Shown: positions 1-8,558 of the stretch, one piece after another
How the letters are laid out: every line of letters starts with the position of its first letter
How positions within the stretch are numbered: the first letter of the stretch is position 1
Source: Cupriavidus sp. D39
GTDB lineage: Bacteria > Pseudomonadota > Gammaproteobacteria > Burkholderiales > Burkholderiaceae
Assembly (NCBI RefSeq): GCF_026627925.1
Contig: NZ_JAPNLE010000007.1
Location: 124,001-188,000, forward strand
Length of the DNA: 64,000 nucleotides
Reading direction: 5' to 3'
Translations under genes and position numbers: made by a program
The notes under the pieces: model-generated
Told to the model about the DNA's origin: nothing
The model's database searches: none
The model's input: only the letters and a program-made list of their open reading frames with translations

Positions 1-2
1 GG

Positions 3-185
3 CCGCAAGTTCCGACCGCCGAGAAGGCGGAAATCTGGCAGAACTTCCTCTCCGATGAGGCTAGCGTTGCTGTGATCGGCAAGCGCAAGCTGAAGAACGA
101 TGCGCCGGAATTGACTCATCCTCTTGTTCAAAGCACCTTCCTTGCCTTCGTAGCTAAGGTTGGCCTGATTCCGAATATAGCCTGA
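3..185 (+). CDS. C-terminal end of an unrecognised protein (partial)
   Basis: An open frame enters from the left edge and runs for 60 codons to a TGA at 183-185. The peptide is mixed and globular in composition and ends ...VAKVGLIPNIA. I do not recognise the family. Because it lies beside a partition locus it could be the end of a replication initiator or another plasmid backbone protein, but that is position-based inference only. The base composition is more moderate in GC than the catabolic genes further right. Confidence 0.45.
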   Translation, partial: PQVPTAEKAEIWQNFLSDEASVAVIGKRKLKNDAPELTHPLVQSTFLAFVAKVGLIPNIA

Positions 186-312
186 TGGGCAGGACCAAGG
201 TTTGCGTCTCGGCCCAAAATGAAGATCGAGCGGACCGCGGCATCCGCTGGTAGTGATTGAGCAATGCTCACTCAAGCCCATGGATTGACGACAGGTAGCG
301 TTGTAGTTACTG

Positions 313-342
313 ATAGGTATCTGGTAGCTACCAGATACCTAT
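313..342. promoter_or_regulatory. Perfect 30-bp palindrome built from two partition-type boxes
   Basis: The half-site ATAGGTATCTGGTAG is followed directly by its exact reverse complement. Its core TATCTGGTAG is the same as the boxes of the large array at 2.9-4.85 kb, here placed head to head. Probably a binding site for the same DNA-binding protein (partition or replication factor); the function is inferred. The bases around it (186-312 and 343-700) contain no convincing gene. Confidence 0.6.
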
Positions 343-702
343 AGGCCAGGACGCAAGGTAGATCCTAGCCCCTCTAACTCAAGGTCCCGCGCCACGCCCG
401 TTCGGGCATCGACAGCTCTGTCACTAGCGCGGGCTACTGCGGCGACAGCAGTGCACCAGTCGGATCGATTATTTTGATCCGGTGCGCGGCAAACCTCTTC
501 CTTTCAAGGGGAGGAAGGATAGCGAGGACGGCATAGCCGTCCTTGCACGCGTGAAAGCTGCTGCTCGGCTGCTGCCTGAAGAGTTGTTGCATCCTACACC
601 CCGGCCAACGCCGAGCCATGCAGCGACTGCAAGTCGTCGGACGGCGACGCTTGCGGCCCCCTCTGACGGGCCAGAAGAACGGCCGGAACAACGCAGCCCA
701 AA
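343..702. other. Non-coding stretch with no supported gene
   Basis: Short open frames exist on both strands, but they overlap each other and their translations are rich in Arg, Ala and Pro as expected of chance frames in GC-rich DNA. No ribosome-binding site or recognisable domain was seen. Confidence 0.4.
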
Positions 703-733
703 ACAACAAAGCCCCGCGCGGAGGCGGGGCGGA
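703..733 (-). terminator. Rho-independent terminator for leftward transcription
   Basis: The arms GCCCCGC (711-717) and GCGGGGC (724-730) enclose a 6-base loop. Read on the minus strand, the hairpin is followed by a T-rich run (TTTGTTGTTTT). It would stop leftward transcription coming from the parA operon. Confidence 0.6.
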
Positions 734-837
734 TGGCGCCACGCCGACGGCCGGCTGCTGGCGCGCGGATCGGCGTTTTAGGCCAAATTATCTACCAGCA
801 ATAGTTATTGATTTTGCATAATTGCTTTATAGCGCCC

Positions 838-1330
838 TTTTAAGGGCGACCAGGTGGCAGCGCGCTCTGGCGCAAGACGCTCGAGGACCGCGCTCGCCGG
901 CGCCACTATCCGCCGCAAGCTCTCCGCGCTGTCCAGCCTCTATGACTACCTGTGCGAGCGCCACGCGGTCGAAGGCAATCCGGTCGCAGGGACCAAGCGG
1001 CCGCGCATCGACAGCCACGAGGGCAAAACGCCGGCGCTGGGCGATGGTCAGGCGCGCACGCTGCTCGACGCGCCGGATCCCGCCACGGGCGGCAGGCCAC
1101 GCCGAACTGCCCACCGCCCCGCTCTTCCAGCCCCTGCATACCCGCGCGCGCGCCGGCGCGGCGCTCAGCCCAATGGCGTCTACCGCATCGTCGGGCAAGC
1201 CGCGGCGGCCGCCGGCGTCAACGCAGAATCGGCCTGGGCGTGCACGGGCTGCGCGCCACGTCGTCCGACTGGCGGCGCCCGTGCGGTGACCGCTGATCGC
1301 CCGGGCGCCGGGCGGTGTAGCCCGAGTCAA
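838..1330 (+). pseudogene. Tyrosine recombinase (XerC/D-like) remnant
   Basis: The translation contains the typical N-terminal SAM-like core-binding segment (ATIRRKLSALSSLYDYLCER, then GNPVAGTKRP) and the start of the catalytic domain (ALGDGQARTLL). It then jumps to a piece that looks like the end of the catalytic domain (GVYRIVGQAAAAAGV, with LGVHGLRAT in a neighbouring frame). The middle of the catalytic domain is missing and the frame is broken, so it is not a working integrase. Intact relatives have about 300-350 residues. It sits between the terminator and the partition operon and probably marks an old insertion. Confidence 0.6.
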
Positions 1331-1350
1331 CAAAGTGACCGTTACGAGAA

Positions 1351-1376
1351 TGGTAGCTGGTAGCTATCAGATAACC
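1351..1376. repeat. Isolated TAGCTA-type boxes left of the partition operon
   Basis: Two adjoining copies of the GGTAGC/TAGCTATC motif (TGGTAGCTGGTAGCTATCAG) match the boxes of the main array. With the palindrome at 313-342 they show that the binding sites flank the par operon on both sides. Confidence 0.5.
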
Positions 1377-1395
1377 AAGCTAGAAGACCGGTTGT

Positions 1396-1730
1396 TTAGC
1401 GCTCAGCATCCTCTAGGGCGGCGAGAGCTTTTTCCAGGAGCGCTCCGGCCGGAATACCCAACGCCTCTGCCTTGGCATTGAACCGAGCGATCGTGTCGGC
1501 GGTAGCCTTGATGTTAATTTGCTGGTTACGGCCAGTCGTATAGCGTCGGCGGCGCTTTACTGCCGGTAGTGAGTCCATTGGCTGCGGTTCTTGCTTTTTG
1601 GATCCCGGCTAACGAAACCGTTCTCTTTAGCCATCTTCTCCACATCAGCGCGGTCGGACCGCGGCCTCTTATCTTTCGCCGGCTCCAGCTCGAAGGCGTC
1701 GAGGGCTGCCAGGGGATCTACTCGGGTCAT
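1396..1730 (-). pseudogene. Ribbon-helix-helix partition/stability protein, apparently frameshifted
   Basis: The second gene of the parA operon. Its ATG overlaps the parA stop as ATGA (1727-1730). The first frame gives an N-terminal piece beginning MTRVDPLAALDAFELEP and containing the KMAKENGFVSRDP segment; it stops near 1560. The C-terminal part continues in the -1 frame from an ATG at 1578 and contains YTTGRNQQINIKATADTIARF, a basic ribbon-helix-helix strand and helix typical of plasmid stability/partition determinants. The two frames would join across a run of five A residues near 1598, giving about 110 residues, normal for the family. Either a one-base indel or sequencing error splits the gene, or the 60-residue C-terminal form is made alone. 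As ParA's partner it would bind the boxes nearby (inference). Confidence 0.6.
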
Positions 1731-2437
1731 GCTGCGCCCTCCTCCGTTGTCTGTGCGCGGGCTTTCAGCAGAAGCCCAATGAGTTCGCCCGCGAATGCCT
1801 CGGCATTCTCGATTGCTTTTTCTACATTCGATACTTCTGACCGTCCCAATTTGTCGAGTGTTTGACGATACGAGAACATTGCCTTAAAGGCCGCGCGCTC
1901 ATTCAATTCTGTGTTGAACACTGGAATTCCTGCGGCAGCGAAGCTCTTCCGAATATGCGCCGTGTCCCTGCTCTGAATTGCTACGGACGTCCTAGTGAAT
2001 AGAACGGCGTAGGGAAGCTTATAGTCCGGTTTGTGTTTTTGAATACCGCGCTCATGCGCTCGGATCAGCCGAAATGCTCTGCCGGCTTGCTCCGCGTCTA
2101 ACTGAGACCCTTGCGTAGGGACGACCACAAAATCCGCCTCGTTGATGGCATGGGCGACGATTGTCGCGGCGGTGCCCTCCAGGTCGACAATCACAAAAGC
2201 GGATTTTCTGGCAGCCTCTTCGATGCTGTCGGCGATGGTCTCTTCTGTCACGTCCGAGACGACGCTCAAGCTCGGCGGCGCGGCACCATCTTGAGCCCAG
2301 GTCTTCACCGGATGATTCGGGTCGGCATCAATGATGGTGACGCTTTTATCGCGGAGCGCAATCTGCGTCGCCAGAACCAATGCGGAGGTGGTTTTTCCTG
2401 CGCCACCCTTCGGGCTTACAAACACGACTGTCGGCAT
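1727..2437 (-). CDS. parA: ParA-family partition ATPase
   Basis: A 236-residue ParA/MinD-type ATPase of the small class lacking an N-terminal DNA-binding domain. The deviant Walker A motif KGGAGKTT follows the first beta strand (PTVVFVSPKGGAGKTT), a Walker A' aspartate sits in TIIDADPNHPVKTW, and a Walker B-like strand is FVIVDLEG. The start at 2437 is chosen because the P-loop strand begins right there; upstream in-frame codons have no family similarity. It drives segregation of the replicon by ATP-dependent, nucleoid-associated movement of the partition complex. It is co-transcribed with the overlapping ribbon-helix-helix gene and lies between two groups of TAGCTA-type boxes, which are the likely centromere. 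Confidence 0.88.
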   Translation of the reverse strand: MPTVVFVSPKGGAGKTTSALVLATQIALRDKSVTIIDADPNHPVKTWAQDGAAPPSLSVVSDVTEETIADSIEEAARKSAFVIVDLEGTAATIVAHAINEADFVVVPTQGSQLDAEQAGRAFRLIRAHERGIQKHKPDYKLPYAVLFTRTSVAIQSRDTAHIRKSFAAAGIPVFNTELNERAAFKAMFSYRQTLDKLGRSEVSNVEKAIENAEAFAGELIGLLLKARAQTTEEGAA

Positions 2438-2499
2438 ATGAGTCCTCGACTGTACGGTTGGAGACTTGGAGCAATGCTGCAAGATGGGCAAACGGCTGT

Positions 2500-2550
2500 C
2501 GGCTACCATTTGGGTAGCCGAAATATACTAGGTAGCTACTATGCTATCAA
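2500..2550 (-). promoter_or_regulatory. parA promoter with overlapping inverted-repeat operator
   Basis: On the minus strand a -35 box TTGATA (2550-2545) is separated by exactly 17 bases from a -10 box TATATT (2527-2522), a near-ideal sigma-70 promoter pointing at parA. The inverted repeat CGGCTACC (2500-2507) and GGTAGCCG (2513-2520) covers the predicted start point. Its GGTAGC arms resemble the array boxes, which suggests autorepression by the partition proteins. Confidence 0.65.
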
Positions 2551-2929
2551 GATGGTAGCTGTTTAGTATCGGCTGGATGTTGCCTCGGCGCCACGAAAGA
2601 TCGTCCTCCGCCCGTCGCGGAGGAGGCCAGGGGACAGCAGTGCCCAGGGCGGAATCGGCTGCTTGAATAGTCGTGCGGCGGATGCCAACGACGCTTGCTG
2701 CTACCAGATAGCTATCCATGAAGGGGCGATATGGGACACCCCCGCCCCCTGGCAGATCCTACGATAGCTACCAGATGGGTATCCGCGACTAGAAAGCTAG
2801 CCGATATCGCGTCTAGGGTTCGTCGAGAGGTAATCTCGGGCGTAGGGCACACTGCCCTTCCCCGCTTTCACCTCACCAACGCTTGCAACGTGACCGCTCT
2901 TCTGGTGATCGTGAGCCTGCCTGGCCAAC
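2551..2929. other. Spacer between parA promoter and main repeat array, with scattered boxes
   Basis: No convincing gene is present. Single boxes related to the array occur at about 2553-2561, 2698-2718 and 2763-2782 (forms of GCTACCAGATAGCTATC), so the array thins out towards parA instead of ending sharply. Confidence 0.45.
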
Positions 2930-4855
2930 GGCTAGCTAACTAGTAGCTGACAAATAGCGGATAGCTACCGTAGGGGCCGCTGGGAATCGGTGAGACTTAA
3001 ATCTAGGACGCGCTTTGATAGCTATCTGGTAGCAGTAAGAGTAGCTGGGAGCCGCACTATGCCATCACAACGAACCTCAGATCCGATAGTCGGCTTGCTA
3101 TCGATGCCAATGAATAGCTGGTAGCTACTAGCTACTGTTAGGGGCGGCCAGGAAGCCGAGATTGATCGCCGCGGCTTATCGGATAGCTATCTAGTAACCG
3201 TGAGGGGCAGGTATCCCTCAGGCGACTCCGATGGAGCGGATTGGCAAGCCATCTCTAGTTTCCAATGAGCAGCTACAGCAGAGCCTGCCAGAAGCCGAGG
3301 CTTATTGCCGGTACTTATCGGATAGCTGTTTGGTAGCCGTGACGGAGGTTTCGGCACGCAGGTGATTCCGATGGAGTTGGGGTATTGGCTAGCGATCTAG
3401 TAGCCAATGAATAGCTGGTAGCTACTGCGGTGGCAGCCAAGAGCCGAGGCGTATCGACGGTACTTATCGGATAGCTATCTGGTAGCTGTGACGGAGGTTT
3501 CGGCACGCAGGTGATTTCCGGTGGAGCTGGAGTATTGGTTAGCTATCTAGTAGCCAATGTGTCGCTTGTTGCTACTGCGAAGGCTGCCAAGAGCCGTGGG
3601 TCATTGCCGCCACTTAACGGATAGCTGTCTGGGAGCCGTGATGGAGGCGGGTAGCCCCGCATGCCAATTCCGATGCACGGACATATCGGCTAGCTATCTA
3701 GTAGCCGAGTGGCTTAGCTACTGCGATGGCGGCCAGAAGGCCCAGATTGATTGCCATGGATATCGGATAGCTATCTGATAGCCGTGAAGGCGGCAGTTTG
3801 CCCCGCAGGCGATCCCAAAGCATCGGGCGTATTGGCTACCTATCTAGTAGCCAATGAATAGCTGGTAGATACCGCGGTGCGGTCAGGCGGTCGAGAATGA
3901 TCCTGATGGCTATCCGATAGCTATCGGATAGCCATCTGGTTGCCTGAATGTGCAGGTACCCCGCAGGCGATTCGGATGCATCTGGCGTATTGGCTAGCTA
4001 TCTAGTAGCCGGGGAGTAGCTCTGCGGGGGAGGTGGCCAGGACGCCGAAGTGATCGCCATAGCTCGGATAGCTATCTTTAGCCGGCAGGGAGGCATATAG
4101 CCCCACAGGCGCTCGTGGGATAGCTATCTAGTAGCTAATGGATAGCGGGCAGCCACTGCCATGGCGCCCAGGCGGCTGAGAGCGTTTGCCATGGCTATCG
4201 GATAGCTATCCAGTAGCCCCGCAGACTGGCTTGTGGGATAGCTGTCTAGTGGCGGGGAGGGATGGCCCCGCAGGCGATTCAGATCGACCTGGTTTGTTGG
4301 CTAGCTATCTAGTAGCCAATAGATGCTGGTAACTGCGGTGGCGGCCGGGGGCCGAGAGTGATCGCCATGTCTTATCGGATAGCTATTTGGTAGCCGGGAG
4401 GCGGGCAGCCCTTCTAGCGATTCCGCTGGCCCTACTTATTTGGCGAGCTATCTAGTAGCCGATAGCTAGCTGGTAGCTACTGTGGTGGCGGCCGGGAGGC
4501 CAAGAGTGATCGCCATGGCTTATCGGCTAGCTATCTGGTGTTGGGTGGCAGGTAGCCCTGCAGGCGATTCCGCTGGACTGACCTGCTCGTTGGCTAGCTA
4601 TCTAGTAGCCAGTGGTTAGCTGGTAGCCACTGCGGTGGCGGCCGGGAGGCCGAGAGTAATCGCCACGGCTTATCGGATAGCTATCTGGTAGCGGGGAGGC
4701 AGGTAGCCCCGCGGGCGGTTCCGCTGGCTCATTGGCTAGCTATCTAGTACCCAGTGGATAGCTGGTAGCCAATGCGGTGGCGGTAAGGAGGCCGAGAGTG
4801 ATTGCAATAGCTTATCCGATAGCTATCTGGTAGCTGGAGGGGGCTGTAGCCCCGC
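2930..4855. repeat. Large diverged tandem array (about 148-bp period) of TAGCTA-type boxes; candidate centromere/iteron region
   Basis: The anchor GGATAGCTATCTGGTAGC or a close variant recurs at about 3181, 3320, 3469, 3619, 3765, 3915, 4066, 4200, 4377, 4525, 4675 and 4817, so most steps are 146-151 bp. Each unit also holds a second box (GGCTAGCTATCTAGTAGCC) about 70 bp later and a third (GAATAGCTGGTAGCTACTG) just after it. The DNA between boxes is also repeated but more diverged, for example the GGCGGCC-GG-GGCCGAGAGTGATCGCCATGG segment. The most conserved word is TATCT(G/A)GTAGC. No gene fits the region. Next to parA, arrayed short sites of this kind are normally the centromere (parS) or replication iterons. 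A 1.9-kb array is very long for either. Confidence 0.75.
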
Positions 4856-5460
4856 ACTTCCGACGGACCTGAGGGGCGAGGAGTCAACGAGGCTGGTCCC
4901 CAGCCTAGGAATGGCCGCTACGCTCGCTTGTGGCTGCTCATACCGACACCAAGCCACCGTGACGAACCCCGCGAGCGGCAGTCAGTTGCACCCCTGTCAG
5001 CCCAGGGTTGCGCCGTGTGGGGTCGTGGCGACCGGGGCTCCATCTACCCCTGTGGGCCGGCGCTCGCCGTGGCCATGGCTCGGCACGAAGGGGGCAGGGT
5101 ATGACGCCGAAACAAGCCAACGGCCCAGTTGCCCCGGCCCGAAGTCGTGGCTTGCCGCCAGTTCTGCTGGCAAGCTTGGGGCTACTACTCTTTCCCCACC
5201 GACTGGGGCGGAAACACCATCCGCTCCGTACAAACCAATGGTTCCGACCGACCGATGCGTCAACGACCTTCGAGGTCTATTTAGACCAGGTCAAACTCCA
5301 GGCAGCAGGACTACCTCAACTAGGCGACTGGTCAAGAAAAGTGGATAGTGCCTAGCAACGCCTCCTGCGCTAAGTGCTTGAATCTTCAGAAATTCGCTCC
5401 ATTGAAATAATCAACCGGCCCAAATTGTACAGAAGTAGTTAATGCCGATAATCTTCCAAG
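4856..5460. other. Non-coding or unrecognised stretch right of the repeat array
   Basis: Open frames of about 115-145 codons exist on both strands (for example around 4911-5355), but they overlap each other and their Pro/Ser/Thr/Arg-rich translations match nothing I recognise. No box of the array is seen after about 4840. A conjugation origin or untranslated RNA cannot be excluded. Confidence 0.3.
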
Positions 5461-5494
5461 GCCATCCGCCCGAGCAGCCAACCACCGCCGCGTG

Positions 5495-5604
5495 CAGGCT
5501 GAGCCTGAGGCCAGCGCCGCTGCACGCAGCAGCGCTGGCCTCGCGCCTGGGCATCCGCCGCGTGATCGTGCCGCAATCGGCCGGCGTGGGCTCCGCCCTC
5601 GGCT
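5495..5604 (+). pseudogene. Fragment of a hydantoinase A / 5-oxoprolinase family gene
   Basis: The frame reads PLHAAALASRLGIRRVIVPQ and then SAGVGSALG before losing similarity at about 5604. This is the conserved glycine-rich segment near the end of the HyuA/acetone-carboxylase-beta ATP-dependent hydrolase family, whose members are about 690 residues long. Only some 35 residues remain, cut off where the ISL3-like sequence begins. Confidence 0.5.
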
Positions 5605-5778
5605 GTGAAATGGAGTAAAGGTGCGACCTCAGGGCTTGAGCGAAAATCTCAACAAATCAATAAGTTAGCGATCCCTGCGAGGGCGTTGGTATCAACATTA
5701 CGGGTCTTCCGCACTTTGTGTGACGGCCGCGTCGAGGGCTTGATTTCGTGCCGATCTAGCCCTACGTTGATCGTTACC

Positions 5779-6718
5779 ATGAGCCAAGTTCTCGGTGGGA
5801 TCGATCGTATTCTCGCCCGTGTGGGTAAGCGCGTCGTCTCCAGCGACGCGCGAGGGGAGACCATCACTGTCGAAGCCTGCAGTACGGTTCGCGCGGCACC
5901 TTGTCCTGCCTGCCGTCGTTGGAGTAACCGACTCCACGGCAGCTATGTGCGCAGGCTGGAAGAACGTCCGATGCTTGAGCAGCGGGTCGTTCTCGCCGTG
6001 GAGGTGCGTCGCTTCAAGTGTGCGAATGCCGGCTGCCCCCGTCGTACGTTTGCCGAGAACATCCACGCCTTGGCCGGTCGGCATCAACGTCGAACGCGAT
6101 CACAGGCTCGGGCGTTGCACGCGCTGGGCCACGCCCTCGGTGGTGAGGCGGCAGCCCGGCTTGCTAACGTCTTGGGCTTGCGCACCAGTGCCGACACCGT
6201 GCTGCGGGAGTTGCGAAGAGCTCCTGGGCGCAAGCGCAAACCACGACCGCGGGTCGTCGGCATCGATGACTGGGCGATCGCGCGCGGTCACCAGTACGGA
6301 ACGATCATCGTCGACCTGGAGCGACGTGAGCCGATCGAAGTGTTCGCCGGCAGGGAAACAACTGCGGTGACCGCGTGGATGCGTGCGCACCCATCGATCG
6401 AGATCGTCGCCCGGGACCGGGCGAGGGCCTACTCCGAGGCGGTCGACATCGCGCTGCCGGCAGCCAAGCAAGTCTCCGATCGCTGGCATCTGCTGTGCAA
6501 CCTGCGCGACAACGTCGAGAGGCTGCTGTACCGACTCGGACCGCAACTGCGCCAAGCCGCGCAGCAAGTCGAGGTGGGTGGCGTGACCCTGGGCACTCCG
6601 GTCATGGCAGCGCCTGAGCGATCAGCGACGCGCCACGCGGCTGGCGCTGTACGAGCGGGTGATGGCGCTACGCGCCCAGGGCGGCACGATGAAGGGAATC
6701 GGGCGCGAGCTCGCGGCG
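5779..6718 (+). pseudogene. ISL3-family transposase, frameshifted and truncated
   Basis: The reading frame begins at the ATG at 5779 (MSQVLGGIDRILARVGKRVV). It shows the ISL3 zinc-ribbon (CPACRRWSNRLHGSY and later CANAGCPRRTFAE), then the DDE domain with VVGIDDWAIARGHQYGTIIVD, and IVARDRARAYSEAV with the second acidic residue, followed by QVSDRWHLLCNLRDN. Near 6605 the frame shifts by one base and similarity continues as QRRATRLALYERVMALRAQG. It ends at about 6718, where an oppositely oriented IS5-type sequence begins, so the last part of the DDE domain is absent. Sequence from about 5605 probably belongs to the same element, but I could not define its inverted repeats. Confidence 0.75.
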
Positions 6719-7070
6719 AAACTTCAACAGCGTCGTTGCGTCCGGCACTGCTTCGACCGCCAGGTCGATCCCGGCAAAGGTCCGCATCGCCAGGCTGTCG
6801 TACAGCGCGTCTTCCAGCGCCTCGTCCGACAGTCCGTACCACTGCTGAAGGAAGTAGATGCGCAGCATCCGCTCCAGTCCAATCGGTGGCCGCCCACGTC
6901 TGCCCTTGGGGCTCGACCACCGCAATCAGGCGCGACCACGGCACCACGGTTTCCATCTCCGTCAGGAAGCGCTGGCGGCGTGTCACTCGCTTCCTGCCGT
7001 GGCTTTCCGCTTCCGCAAAACTGATCTGTCGATTCATCTCCGACTCATCTCTTGGGCATACACATGACAA
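6718..7070 (-). pseudogene. IS5-family transposase, N-terminal fragment
   Basis: Read leftwards, the frame starts MNRQISFAEAESHGRKRVTR near 7034 and, after a one-base shift near 6925, continues PKGRRGRPPIGLERMLRIYF, LQQWYGLSDEALEDALYDS and AVPDATTLLKFRR. These are the N-terminal DUF772 helices of IS5-group transposases. The sequence stops at the ISL3 junction near 6718, so the catalytic domain is missing. Probably inserted into or recombined with the ISL3 copy and then truncated. Confidence 0.7.
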
Positions 7071-7109
7071 CGCTTACAAGCCACTCAGCGATGACTGTCG
7101 TGCTGAATT

Positions 7110-8012
7110 AGCGGGTAAGGAGGCGGCATCACTGCCGCCCCCTCCCCAAAGAACCGCCCAAGCGACTTTCACCGCAAACGGCTCAAGCACAGCTAAAGCA
7201 TCATCCGTTGATACCGGTCGCGCCAGACTGCACAAGACCTTCGCAAACGCCATTTCATTGGTCCATCCCATTGCTGAGACGAGGGCGCCGAACTGCACAA
7301 TACAGCAGTCTCTTCCAAGCTTCCCTACGTCGAACCTCAAATATGGGCCTGCGACAGCCGCACCACGCGGAAGTCTGCGCCTTTTCGGGCTGGGGCAAAG
7401 TTCGAACCCCTATCCGTTCCATTACAGAGCGGCATTCGCTTTTTCCGCGTTCTCTTACCCGCTTCCCCAACAGCTTCCCTCGCGGGTCGCCTGCCACCGA
7501 TTCGATGTTCTGAACCGTGGCAGAGAATCGGGCTTACCACGTTCCCGTTCTTGCCGGCCCGACCGTTCCCGGGCCTATCCGTTTAGCGTCTGTCTTTCCC
7601 CCGGCAGCGCTTGTGACGACGTGCTCCTTCTGATTAGAGGAGCAACCGGCTGCACACCTTTTGGTCAGGGCCTGTCAGCCGTTTTGGCCCTTCGGAAATG
7701 ACGAGGTTTATCAACAATTCACTTACGTTACGCACGCGGAACTTGCCAGGCACCTCACACCGCACGGCGGCTGGCAGTGTCGACCCTCTCCGTCACCGGG
7801 GTGAGCCGTCAATCGAGAGGCACGTTGTCTCCAAAGCTTCATACCCAGCCGTTACCAGTTGAGCATGTCTGGATAGGCAACTGTTGGTCGCACAACAGGT
7901 CGCAGTTCCAAACGCTTTCCTTCGGCGCTTGGGATGCGACAAGACAAGAACGAGCTTTGCTGCCCTTACTACTTGGCGTTCGACACGCTATGGGCAGCAG
8001 CACGTGTCGCAC
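7110..8012 (-). mobile_element. ORF-less group II intron (minus strand)
   Basis: On the minus strand the sequence opens with GTGCGAC at 8012, the conserved GUGYG 5' end of group II introns. About 900 bases later it shows a 34-base domain V (7151-7184) followed by a domain VI-like hairpin (GGCGGCA/TGCCGCC) and an end near 7110-7116. The space for domain IV contains no reverse transcriptase frame. The 5' part contains the long structured segments expected of domain I. It must be mobilised in trans by a maturase, or be dead; the intron at 19.6-21.5 kb encodes one but appears to be a different intron. The exact 3' end is uncertain by several bases. Confidence 0.7.
7151..7184 (-). ncRNA. Group II intron domain V
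   Basis: Exactly 34 bases. The ends GAGCCG and CGGTTC pair, the AGC catalytic triad is at positions 2-4, and a GAAA tetraloop caps the upper stem. This is the diagnostic catalytic hairpin of group II introns. Confidence 0.75.
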
Positions 8013-8267
8013 AATCAGTCTTTCCCTAGTCAGAGGCAGAGCCGCGGCGGGGGCGGCCGCCGTCATGTATTTGGCGGGCCGGGCGGGCGTCACCGGTAGA
8101 TCCGGGTGTGTCCTATTGGGTGCGGGCCTGATGATACTTGTCGGTCCCCGCTAATTACCTACAATGATTTCGCGCAGTGGTCGCGCGGCGCCCGCCCCAG
8201 AGTAGGGGAGGGGCTCGCCAGTATCGATAGTTATGTTTGGGGCACATGACAAGATCTGGAGGCAACT
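8013..8267. other. Intergenic stretch next to the intron
   Basis: This is the 5' exon side of the minus-strand intron. A short Ala/Gly-rich frame (RGRAAAGAAAVMYLAGRAG) resembles the beginning of the holin-like gene at 8622 and may be a second decayed copy. The last 110 bases are probably the promoter region of the gene at 8268; no clear promoter boxes were found. Confidence 0.3.
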
Positions 8268-8534
8268 ATGTATCGGCATGAGCGCACGCTGGTGGTGATC
8301 TATCCACTCGAAACGGGCGAATGGTTGTTCGCTGAAGTCACCGGGCCAGATGTAATTCACTTCGGGCCATTCGAGTCCGAAGATGTTGCGAAGGTTCTAC
8401 TCTCGGATATGTATCCGGAAACGCCGATTGTGGAGCTGCCTGCGCAATCCACGAAGCTAGACAACGACGGTGTGACGATCTTGGGATACGCCGCAGCACA
8501 GCAGCCAATGGTTCAAGAGGAAGCCGGCGAGTAG
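8268..8534 (+). CDS. Small hypothetical protein
   Basis: An 88-residue acidic soluble protein beginning MYRHERTLVVIYPLETGEWLFAE. It has a beta-rich N-terminal half and a low-complexity tail. A GGAGG box lies six bases before the ATG. I do not recognise the family. It precedes a good terminator and a phage lysis remnant, so it may be a phage accessory gene. Confidence 0.6.
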   Translation: MYRHERTLVVIYPLETGEWLFAEVTGPDVIHFGPFESEDVAKVLLSDMYPETPIVELPAQSTKLDNDGVTILGYAAAQQPMVQEEAGE

Positions 8535-8558
8535 CCGCGGCAGCAGCCCTAGTCCACC

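Noticed and set aside
2930..4855. CRISPR array
   Set aside because: The repeats are diverged, about 148 bp apart, contain three related boxes per unit, and the spacers themselves are repeated; no cas genes are present.
4911..5355. Possible protein-coding frames of 115-145 codons
   Set aside because: Overlapping frames on both strands with low-complexity, Pro/Arg/Ser-rich translations, no ribosome site and no recognisable domain.
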